64,000 nt of DNA from Aricia agestis (Eukaryota; Arthropoda; Insecta; Lepidoptera; Lycaenidae), in contig NC_056428.1 of NCBI RefSeq assembly GCF_905147365.1, forward strand, positions 27,744,001-27,808,000, given 5' to 3'. Under the pieces are notes generated by a model. That model worked only from the letters and a program-made list of their open reading frames with translations, did not search any database and had not been told where the DNA came from. The first letter of the stretch is position 1, and each line of letters opens with the position of its first letter. This document shows positions 1 to 12,100 of the stretch, piece by piece. Made by a program: the position numbers and the translations under genes.

Positions 1-218
1 GTAGATTATTTGAAAGATTAAGGTTACATGGTCAGTCTCGCATCAGCTCAGTACAACAGTCTGAACTAGACTGACAAAAGAATTATTGTGTAACTAAGTG
101 ACTAAAGAATTTAATTTTTTTTTTTATTATGTAGTTTCCGGTCATCATTGTGGTGTCAATCTGAGACTGATGAACTGAACTGATGCCAGGCTGACAGTGT
201 AATGTAACTTTAGTCTAA

Positions 219-712
219 GGGGGGTATTACATTATCATTTATATTGGATCATTTCTATGATCATATATAGGATCCAATATATATGATCATTTGATCATAT
301 CTGCTTATTACATTATCATATTTCATTGATCCTATTTTACGTCATATGTGGTTTCAATGGCCAATGGAGAGCGCTAACGTTGACAGATATTGACGTCAGG
401 GTTACTAGATCTCCGAGAATTTGATGTGTCAAAAGACATCGTCATTTTTAATATGGCTTGTTTTATATATAATTAGAAAAATAATTACATTACATTATTT
501 GAAACATATTAACAAACAAGAAATTAAAAACTCTTTTTTTATATTAAATAACTGGCAACACCTACATCTATGACCGTATTGGATCCAATCTCTCAGCAAA
601 TGTCAAAAATCTATGATCAAGGAAGAAATGAATCATATGTCTATATTACATTATCCAATATCATTGATGCAATGATCTCAGATCCAATATATATGATAAT
701 CTAATATCCCCC
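219..712. mobile_element. PIF/Harbinger-like MITE (494 bp)
   Basis: Termini are imperfect inverted repeats of about 32 bp: left GGGGGGTATTACATTATC..., right complement GGGGGATATTAGATTATC..., both continuing into ATATTGGATC. The element is flanked on both sides by TAA (216-218 and 713-715), the 3-bp target duplication of PIF/Harbinger elements. No coding capacity. Internally rich in GATCATAT palindromes. Confidence 0.7.
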
Positions 713-3038
713 TAAAAGGTGACTGTTGCAACATATCTACTCACTTATTTTTTTATCTCAGTTAACTTAGACAACTTTGAAAAATATGTTACATCTAAGT
801 ATATTCCATTTATTTCAATTAGATGTTAAATTTTCTCTCAAATAATGTTTGAGTAGATTTTATACTTAAAATTATACCTAAATGGCTTCATATAATATGT
901 AACAAGCAAATTACATTACATGCTATTTTCAGAACAATACATCTCTGTTCAGTAATTCATATTAATGTACTATAATATGGTTATTATATGGGTGGATCAA
1001 CTTTTCCTTGCCAAAACCTGTCCCTCACAATTGGAATGCTCTGGTGACAAAACTATTGGCAATAATAACAATAACTGCTTTTATATGTATATCAAAACTA
1101 CTGCCATCATATTAACGTAGGGATTAATGGACATTTTCTATTGAAAAATATAATAACTTACATGTCCCCACCGACGAAAATTCACTTTCATATAAATTTC
1201 TGTTGTGCTTTTGACAAATCGATGTATTGAATTTAATATTATGACAAAAAGTTCCAAAGCAAAGGCTGTTTTAACATTCCGAATACGTATTTGAATGTGT
1301 AACGGTTCATAAAACTTTAATTATAGGCTACTTAGTTCTTTTTTATTTGATAATTTGACTTTAACAAAATTGTCCCCTTCAAAACTAAAATATGCTGGTC
1401 TGCTGTTTCACAACACATAAGGTGGGGCAAGTGCGACAGACACAGCCCTTAAATAGCTGGACAGTAGGGAACCTTTTTGGGTTTCACCTGATACTCGTCA
1501 CGCCACTTTAATTTCGCTAATTGATCGGCAATTTCATCTGAGACTCTGAGTGAGGCAGCGAGTTTTATTGTCGAGCTGTGGGGTAGCATCGAAATTAAGG
1601 TAAATATATTAATAATTTCAATAAATTTTTGTGGTTATATATGGATATAATGTCTTAGTTTTCCTGGATATTGTTGAAATTTTTAGATTTCTTATATTCA
1701 TTGACAAAAAATAAAATATGTGTAAATGTCTCCTGGGTAATGATTCCCCTGTCGTTACCCAGGAGACAATTGTTACTAAGATGCTTACCTTCTAACTAAA
1801 TTTGCTAACCGTTTGGTTTACTAACGTTATTTACGTCCGTTTTCAGCTACCATGCCTTTAAATAAATAAAATAAATAGATAAAATCTGTATTCTAATTTT
1901 TGAACATATAAAGAGAAAAAAAAATAACACAATATTTTTTGTGTTTCTGTTCAAACCATACCTTTTTGGAAGACCTTTTCTGATTCATTACGACTTTGTC
2001 TATGAATAAAGTATTTTGATCTATCAATATCTTAAATTATTATTTATATTTTAAAAGTTAAATCCAACTAATTAAACGTGACGACTTTTTCCCAAAATAC
2101 GCTCAAAAAGTCAACGAAAATCGGTGCTGAAACTACTGATATAAAATTAAATGTATAATTAAGATGATTCCCTATAGTGATAAGTAAAAAAGAATAGTTG
2201 ATTCACCCTTATAATATAAATAGGTTTTCCTTCCCCTGTAGGTAATTAAATATGTTAGTATAACCGTTTCATTTGATAATAATATTATGCTAGATAAATA
2301 GTATGTTAGTGAGACCTATAAGTATAATGGGATGGCTGAAAGCAATGTTTCAGAGAATAATTGGAAAGATTTGGCATTCATATAATCAATCAACTAAGAT
2401 GGCCAGATAAATCCAGACACAACCACATTAGGATTTTATTGAGGGTATATCAGTAATCATGTTGTTGAGCCAAGCCAACTAATCTGGCTGGCAATAAGGT
2501 TTTATCACCTAGCAACCCTTATTATAATCTTAGTAATCCAGTATAAAAACTAGTATATAAATTGATGTATTTTTATGTTTTCCTAATCCATTCCAAAGAA
2601 ACTATCCTGTACTAAGGCCATTGTAGCTTACAGATATCTTTAATGAAATTATAGGGTGATATAAATAACAATTTAAGATCAACTATAAATAGGTTTGAAA
2701 GTGAATAAAAGAGGAAGTGAATAGTGATATATTTCTCACTCTTATGTGGAGGGTGTGAATGATTGAAGATATTGATTTCTATCAGATATTATTCATGTTT
2801 TTATTTAGTAATACTGCATATCCCCCAATATTTTGCCTTACTCTGTGACTAATTAATAGAGAATAAACCAGTGTTTTTCAACCTTTTCTATGATAGGAAA
2901 AATATTTTGCAACCCTCCTTTGCTTTATACACACAGCACACTCAAAACTTGTAGTTATTGTCTGTGTAATTATTATAAGTGAGAGGGTTAGTCGTCAAAT
3001 CTACTAATACATAAAAATAAATTTGTGTTACTTTACAG
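713..3038. other. intronic or 5' flanking sequence, no gene recognised
   Basis: AT-rich sequence upstream of exon A. I see no open frame with protein-like composition and no clear transposon ends. A GC-richer patch at about 1430-1612 ending AAATTAAG|GTAAAT was considered as an untranslated first exon and not accepted. Confidence 0.5.
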
Positions 3039-3162
3039 AAGTTTCTCGCTAAAACTGGAAAAGATCCAGGGGATGTTACTCTCTCAGAATTCATACATTA
3101 TGTACGAGAACATGAAAAAAACCTTCGGCTGCAATTCTCCCATCTTGACAAAAACAAAGATG
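3039..3162 (+). CDS. SCaMC: SCaMC exon A: EF-hand 2 and start of EF-hand 3
   Basis: Acceptor TTTACAG precedes 3039 and donor GTAAGT follows 3162. The exon starts in phase 0 (KFLAKTGKD...) and leaves one base for the next exon. It encodes a 12-residue loop TGKDPGDVTLSE, then FIHYVREHEKNLRLQFSHL and DKNKDG, the first half of the third EF-hand loop. In the first loop the usual acidic X, Y and Z ligands are T, K and P, so only G6 and E12 of a canonical loop remain; this hand probably does not bind Ca2+. There is no methionine in frame, so the start lies in an upstream exon. Confidence 0.92.
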
Positions 3163-6100
3163 GTAAGTTCTACCAGAATATGAATAGGTTTATAAATTTA
3201 TTTTCATAGTAGGTACTTATTGTTTTTTAAACTGATGCAAAACTGTAGACAAGCAATTTTATTGTCAATATCACGCTTTGATTTTATTGAACTCATAATA
3301 AGTAAGTATATCTAACTTGACTGAGGAGTCAAGAAGATTGATGTTGCACCAAGTTGAAAATCGGTAATATTGTTTAGAATATGATTATAAATGATATTTG
3401 AAAGTCCCCCATTAGTTCCCCTTTAAGGAACTTTTTTTACCCGAGGTCAAAGGTCCAAAAAATTAGTTTTTCACGATTTTTAGCAAAACGGTAAAGGCTT
3501 TTCATAAAAATGCCTGACACAAAATTGTAGGTCATAAAATTATCTACAAGAAATGTAGGTACCAATATATTTTCCTACGAGCCACCTTTTTTCAAATATT
3601 ATAACGATTAAAAAAGTTGTTAAAGTTGCAATCGTCGTTTGGGTATTTTTTTTCCACACAAGGGAATTATGGGGAACTTTCAAATTTAATTTTTAATCAT
3701 GTTCTAAACAATTTTACCGATTTTCAGCTTGGTGCGTACCTATTTATGCAACCTCAAATGTCTAATAACTTGACTGGGGTATGAAGGCGCTCGATGTTCA
3801 ATAATAACCCTAGATGGCCAAGAATATTACGCTGCGTAATTTATACAATACGTGATATTGTTCAAGTCACATTGCATATTATTGTCATAATTATTATATT
3901 CATAGCGCTACAAACATTGTATGCATATTTACAAAATACTCATGATTTTATGCATATCAAAAAGTTTATTTATTACTGATGTAAATTATAATGAAATGAA
4001 AATGAAAAATTATAAACTAGGTACATATTTACATTATTTCAGGCAAAGTTGATCTTGAAGAACTTATATCGGCTTTTGCTGATCTGGGTATCGCGATTGG
4101 TAGAAATGAAGCTACTAATCTACTGAAAAGGTGAGAAATATTTCTACTTTGCAATATTATAACTGTTTTAATTGCGAATTTTGCTATGCGATTACGGATG
4201 TTAAAGAATGACTTACGTGGACTGGACTTGATGCTTGGCATAAAAATATACTTACTTATATAAATTCAACGAGAATCAGCTCAAGTTTTAGCTTTTAAAA
4301 CTTAATTAATGCATTCTGAGTTACTAGGTCACACCATGAATACAATTTTTTGCTGAACGCAAATATCTTTCTCTCTCAAGGTGCTCTCAAGTCAATTAAT
4401 TTTATAATCAAAATTTTGCGTATACTTAAGTAGATTCTATCGTGCAAACCATGGCTTTATATAAAATCTCAAAATGTCTATATGTCTTGTTGTCCATACG
4501 GAGTGAATCACACCATTGTATTATTGCTAGGTTTAACTAAATACGATCCGTATAATGAATAAATTCCGAATATAAAGGCATCCATGTGGTTACGTCATCT
4601 AGTAAGTACCTAATGCGTCATATAGAATTATGGTGGGCGATGCGCGAATAATTATATTGGTTATATAACAACTTACTTATTATAGCAAGTACATATTATA
4701 ATGTACGTTATAACGACAAAGTTGGCTTACAATGAAAGTCGCTTAGCATTGAATCGCGTGTACGCAAATAATATTATGTTCATATGGCCTATAGCTTCTA
4801 TAGGTACTTGTAAAGTTCAGGCTTCCGAAGATATTTCTTTATTAAATATTATGGCTTCCTAGTTCCTAATGCTAAGGCAAAGTATTAAGCTGGTTGAGCA
4901 GGAACTTTATCGATAATATTAAATGACATAATTATGACGACCATTACTTGCAGGTAATATCAATTTTCACTTATAACTTATAAGTTAGAACAGCGGTCGA
5001 CAACACGCGGCCCGCGAACGTCTTACTTGCGGCCCGTGAATGTGCTATGAATAAGTTATATGACGTATCAAAAACAGTGTTTTCTAATATTGCCAGTAAT
5101 AATTGCCTCTTAAGAACGTAGCTGTTTGTGTCATTTTATAACAAACACTAAACTTATTTACCTTCATTATGTGTAGGCATACTGAGCTTTTAGGGTTAAT
5201 ACGATGAGGCCTGCGGCCCGCCTTTAGTTTGTTTTTCCACCTTGTGGCCCTTGCCTGCCAAAAGGTTGCCGACCGCTGAGATAGATGATAGATCTATGCA
5301 AAATTAAGAATGTCAGCCTTATAAGCGAATTTAGGTTTCATTACCTTGATCTGATTGATCAAAGCTCCAAAAATATGTTGTTTAACCTTTGACTTAAACA
5401 GGGTGTAACAAAACAAGGTGATAATACTTTAAGTGTGTTTGTGTTCCTTTTAAATAAAGTTCACTGAGAAAATAGCTGCGCTGAATGCTGAAAGATTTAC
5501 TTTTGACTTTTATGTTTCTTCAGGAAATACCAAACCTTTCTGCTGCTGCTTTTGTCACAGTTAACTCTATTAAAAGGGACATATATTATAATACACAATA
5601 CACACGCCTAATTATTATTATCATTTAGTTTTGTAACAATCTGTATAAGAATAATACTTTTGTGTTTGAAACAATTTGGGATTGAAAGTAGCTGTAAAAA
5701 AGTTCAATTAAAATACCGGGAAAGGCCTACCAAATAGATCTTACAAAAATATGTCATTAAGTATGACAACTCATTGAAAATATATATCATTTTTCAGAAG
5801 AGCTGGTTACGCAAAATATTGGTGGTAAGTGTAAATGTACATAAACATTGTATATTATGTACATTGTGTTGAAAATAACAAAATAGTGTGTAGTACACTT
5901 CCCACTTAATGTTCTATAACAATAGTGTAATGTTTAAGTGCTAACACTTTAAGAAAAATCAATAACTATGTACACAGACGGTTCAGAATTATTTTACCTG
6001 TGGGCTGTGATATGGCTTTTGTAATGTGTGATAAAAGCAATGGATAGTTTAGGCATATGATTCACTGTTTGAGAAAGACCCTTTTACTTATTAAAAAGTT

Positions 6101-9100
6101 AAGTTTGAGTATGTTACTCCTAGGTTGGGTTGCACCAACCAATTTTAATTATAACTGTAACTTTAACTACAATGCAAAATGACAAATCTTTGATTTAAGT
6201 TAATAATGGACGCCATCAAGACGCCATATTTAACCATGATCATAGAGCTCGACAAGGTTTTAAATGCACGTGGCGAAAAAAGGAACTAACGCTGACATCA
6301 TACAAAAACGCCATTATTGACAGTTCTCCTTTACCAGCAGCGCCCCTGCCCACGTTCAGTTATAACCTTGGTGGACCAGCTGTCATCGGTCAATTTCTCC
6401 GGTCAAAGTTAAGGTTCAAGTTAAAGCTAAATTTAGCCTTAACTATAACCATTACTTTAACTTTAATCACACCTCTGGTACAACCCACCCTTAATAAACA
6501 ATGTACATTGTTATGTACAATATTTTCTCCTTAATTATCATTTTTTTTAACCAACCACATACAAGGTACAATTTTATTGTGTACCATATCCATTGTCTTA
6601 TGTACTCTCTTCAGTAGAAATATTTACTAAGGGGATAATAGATGTTAAGGCCGAAGAAAATTTCTTAAACTAAAAAAACCTTTATGGGTCAGAGATACAA
6701 TTTTTATAAAAAAATTACACAAATTATTATTTTTTATAAGTAAGCTAGATCATATTCCCAATATACCTGATTTTATCACACCTCATTTAAGGCCAATGAC
6801 ACAAGTAACTCCGTGGTAAATTTACTCTGATCTGGCTATAGTTCCGCCCATTGCTTACTGTTGTGCATGTACACTTTATGTTTGAGTTTTATACTGAATT
6901 TACATCAGATATTTGATAATAATTATAACAGGTAGTTTTTACTAGTTTGAAAAATTTGAAAATTGACAGTTTTGATAAGTTTGTTGTGTTGTTTTTGAAT
7001 TTTTTTTATTAAGATATAATTTGATTGTAACAATGTTACACTCATGAGAGTTGGCAAGCGATCTAAAATAAAATGTTAAATATAAAAAGGAATGTTTTCA
7101 AATGGACTATTATAGAATGTATTACGTAATAGAGAATACTGAATACTACAATTATTGTTACAAAATGTACATTTTCTTAACGTTTTAAAGTGAAAATTCT
7201 TAACGTTTTGTCGTTCTTTTCTTTTTTATTCACGTACAAACACAGGTGTAACAAAACAAAGTGATAATTCTTTAGGATGTGTATAAGTCACCTGTTTACA
7301 GTGTAGAGTTCACTATGAAAGTGGCAGCGCTGAAAAAGCATTTTTATTGTTTTATAAGAGCAAACTCATGCCGTTGAACCATTGCCCATACAAGTAAAAA
7401 AAAAATTGCTCTTTCAGTACTAAAACTTTTACAGTGAACTCTATAGACGGGACACATACACACCCTAAAATATTGTCATTTTTTTTACTCTGCATAAAAA
7501 TTCGTTCCACAGGTTAGTGAGAGCGAAATGTCTATGAACGAATATTTAATCGCTCCGTGATCACTGATCACAATATATAGTCTGTCAAAAAAGTGAAGAA
7601 ATAAAAAAAATATATAAGCCAAGTGCAAATCGGACTCGCGCACGAAGGGTTGCGTACCGTTATAGAAAAAAAATAGGCCATAAATTGTGTTTTTTGTATG
7701 GGATCCCCTCTTAAATATTAATATTATTTTGTTTTTAGTATTTGTTGTTATAGCGGCAACAGATATACACAATCTGTGAAAATTTCAGAACTCTAGCTAT
7801 AGCGGTTCTTGAGATACAGCCTGGAGACGAGAGACGGACAGACAGACGTCGAAGTCTTATGAATAGGGTCCTTTTTTTACCCTTTGGGTACGGAGCCCAA
7901 AAAATGGCAACATCGTAGTGTTATCCCTCTCAAATCAATCTAGGAAAAAAAGGGATGACACTACGATGTTGCCACTTTTTAATTTCTTCACTTTTTTGAC
8001 AGACTATAGTTCAAAATCGGTAAAAGAGTCAATTTTACATGAAATCCATTATTTATATACACAGTATAAAGTATATATACACAATGTAGATATTTCTACA
8101 TTGTGTATATATACTTCATACTTTTTACACAATGCTGTGTCTATCTTATACTTACATATTGAATAATATACAACTTTATGGTTACACAATGTAAGGGAAT
8201 TTTAAGTAAGGGAGTTGTATTCCTTCTCTCCTTCCGTTATCAATAACTATAAAAAGTTGTAAATATGCACAAATGATTCTGGTAAAAAAATAAATGTTTA
8301 TGTTGTCCTTGATTTGAGATAAATAGTTATCTTAGATTTACATAATATCTTTGTCCCAATAATGCAGGCTAAGTATCGTACAGATTTATCACAATTTTGA
8401 TGGAATATCTTCTGATTATTTGATAAAAACATGTATGCAACGAATGTACAAGAATAACTAACAATAGAAATATTCAAGGGCAAGAATAATTTTCACAATA
8501 CAATTACTACTTAATTATATACTTAAGAGGATACACGGTACACCAGGGGCTAGAGAAATGAAAAAAAAGTACGTGTAATATCTATAGCTGTCTCCCTTAC
8601 CTCAAGCCTATACCGCAGAACGCGATAGAGACAACTGCTGCAGAAAATCAACGATTCGTTGTCCCCTGATTCCATCTCCAAAACTTAACCTAAAGTGTCG
8701 ATTTTATAATTAATTTTTATACTTGAAAATAAGCCCCGAATTGTTTCATTTTTTAAATTAGATACTACATTATATTTCCGAGAATTCGATCTGAGCAAAA
8801 AACACGATATCTTAAAATTTTCTCGATTGAAAAAAATCACAAAGATGCTAGATGCATCTTTGTGATTTTTTTTCACGAATTTTTCATTTATTGCCATAAC
8901 CGTGCATTGAACTAAGTTAATATTTTAACACATTGTATAAAATTCTATCATTGAGAGATCGACCTAGCGGATTTTTAAAATGTTGTATATTTATTGAGTT
9001 ATTGAGAAAAAACTAATTTGGCGATGAATCCGCATCGTTCTGTTTCACCTGGCATATGAAAGACGGGCGAGAGCGTGAAGAGAGAAGGACGATGTTTGAT

Positions 9101-12100
9101 TTTTGGGGTTAGTCGCCCTCTTAAGTACTTTTTCTTTAAAGATTAAAGAAAAGCTTGAACTGTGTTCCTATGTTTTATTTTGTAAAATCTAGCCAAATCT
9201 GTTTTCTGGATGTTTGAACACAGCGGAAACTCTGGTCATTTTTTGGGTTTTTGAACGTTCACATCTTATTTAATAATTAAATTATGAAAAAAAAGAAAAC
9301 ATAGGAACATTGTATTCGTGGCCGTAAATATTCATGAAAAAAATTATAACTCTACTAGCATTATCCAGGGAGGAAACAGGGGACAATGTTTGTGTGGAAA
9401 AAAGGGCGTTGTGGACTCCTCTTAACGATTAATGCCTATAAACCTAACGTTGGTGAGAAGGTTTACCAAAATAAATTCTGTGTTACATTATACATAGTAC
9501 ATACGCAAAAGCTATACTGTATACAGTTTTAATATTAAGTTTCATTTAAGACAATATTAAGAAGTTTACAAAACCGAAGGCATAGAACATAAGCAATATT
9601 TTTTTAAACATTACACAGTCACAAAAATCAAAGCAAAAAGGAAAGAACATAAAAGAAACGCTAGACAATAAAATCTTTAAAAAAATCATATTTAATCTCA
9701 GTGCGATGCCAAAAAATAAGGGAAAGGGACCACTCAGGTTTTGACAGCGACGGTCGTCACTCGTCGCTGTCCCCGGTCTTCCGTGATCGCCTACGTGGTC
9801 GCATTATCCTCTTACCTCTTTTTACTAATAAACGCTGGTTTTATATACTCGAGGTCCGCAGTCTTTCTCAAATCTCATGTGACTTTTCATATGTGCCTGC
9901 CAAAGACAAGTAGACCTTGTACAATGTACATACTACATTATATTATTTTGCTGACTAAGTCAGGGGACTAAAATGTATAGCAGTTACTTATGTAAAAATT
10001 TATTATTTTAGTTGACTTTCCGATATTTGTTGCAAGCGACCGCGCCCAACAAAAATTCAAATAAAATGCCACTTTATGACTAACCGGCCGCCTAGACGAG
10101 CAATAATTGTATTGTCAACTAGATGTCCCGCGCGGCTTCGCCCGCGTAAATTAGGAATGTTACAGAAACCGTACATTTTCCCATAAAAAATATTTCCCCC
10201 GTTTTTCCCACATTTTCCTGAGTTTCTTCGGTCGTATTAGTCTTAGCGTGATAATATAATATAGCCTATAGTCTTACTCTACCTCTAACACTGAGATAAG
10301 TTTTTAAATCGGACCTGTAGTTCCTGAGATTGACGCGTTCAAGCAAATATACTCTTCAGGTTTATAATATTAGGTAGGTATAGATTTTTTTTAACTATCG
10401 CTTGACAAACTCGAGTCTCGATCTAAAAGAATATGAAATGGTATAATATGGTAGTGATGATGATGATGATGAATGTAATTTGCATAGTAGCATATGCTTT
10501 CTGTTCTTAAAACAACGTCGAAACTCCCAAACTTGTATCTATAAAGAATCAGGAGTTCTCTCAGCACCTCCCGAACCACGGTATACCAGGTATATCTCGG
10601 TGCAAAATCTTACTTGTTGGTAGCATATGTTTAGAATACTTCTCACGAAACCGAAGTCACCACATGTTTCCCTATAAGTTTTGAGGAGTTCCCTCGATTA
10701 CTTACGGATACTTCATCAGATCACCACTTCATTTATGTACTATGTATTTTGAGACTATGCAATTTTGTCGCGTTCGCGATTCACTTTCACTTTTGTTGAG
10801 TTTCAGAACGCGATATTAGGTCCTCCAACGCGCACGCGAATTTGAACTTTATGCAGCGGTAATAAATTACAAATTGACTCTCCATTTTATTTAGAAAACG
10901 TTTGTATGGGAAATAGAAAAATGCTGTTTTGAGGATTTTCCCGGCAATTATTCGAATTTTTCTCACCTTTTAAACCTTCCCTAGACCTCCACGAATAATT
11001 CAAGACCAAGATAAGATAAATCCGTTCAGCCGTTTTCGAGTTTTAGCGAGACTAACGAACAGCAATTGATTTTTATATATATAGATATCAGGTTTTCATT
11101 TTATTAAATTTTTTATTTCTGTCGTTTTCTTTTTATGAATTACAGCTCCAAGTTGCCGAAATTAACAGCAATTCTTTGCCCATTTTCTCTAAAATTTTGC
11201 CGAGTTACATATTTTTTTACTCAACTATTTCATTTTAAAGTGGTAAAAAGTAACTCCAACATTGTATAGACGACTTTCTCAATAGTACATTGTATTTTTT
11301 TCATACCGTTAAGACGTCAATACAATCCATAAACAGGTGATATTCTAAACCTTTTACAGCAAAAATCACAAAACTGTCGAGGGTTTGAGTTGGATTATTT
11401 AAAAATACTTTAAAAAAAATCTAGCTCCAACATTAGATTATAATTGAAATGATCTTACATGTTGTGCATTAAAACTTATAAAAATACTGTATTTTAACTG
11501 TTAAATCCCGTCTGTTAATCAGCGAAATCGGCAAAATTTCGTATACGGACTCTTAATGTGAAAGTTTGTCACCAGGATGGATCAAGACGGCAGTCTGAAT
11601 ATCAGCTATGACGAATGGCGGGACTACTTGCTGCTCGCGCCGGCGACGGACATACACGCTCTCATACACTTCTGGCGACATTCGACGGTATGTACTATCC
11701 ATACTAATATTATAAATGTGAAAGTCTATCTGTTACCCTGCCCTAGATTTATAGAGGCGGTTTTAGGGAGGCGGCAGCGACTTAGGGAGGCGGCAAATTT
11801 CGTAAATGGGGCGGCGGAAATAAAGTAGCCTTCACTCATCTATATACATATAAACATGGATTTTCAATTGTGTTAGTAACGCAAATCGAAAACGCCTAAA
11901 CGGGTTGGGCTAATTTTAGTCTTAAAATATTCGTAGAAGTCCAGGGAAGGTTTTAAAGTGACACGAAGTTCACCGGGACAGCTAGTTAACAATATATTTT
12001 ATCCGGCACCGCTGTTACCTCTTCACGTTTAAATTGCTGAACTGATTACAAAAAAAATATAAAGAATATTCAGAAAATCGCGCCTGCACTTTAAGAAAAG

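Noticed and set aside
1430..1612. Possible untranslated first exon of SCaMC ending AAATTAAG|GTAAAT
   Set aside because: No ATG in it and none in frame in exons A or B; splicing it to exon A would give no sensible protein. Kept only as a remark.
3794..3979. 61-codon open frame (MFNNNPRWPRIL...)
   Set aside because: It lies across the right end of a MITE and the following intron; hydrophobic but without any homologue I recognise.
7485..8166. Open frames on both strands over the TA-flanked MITE
   Set aside because: Frames overlap each other and follow the inverted repeat; they are a by-product of repeat sequence.
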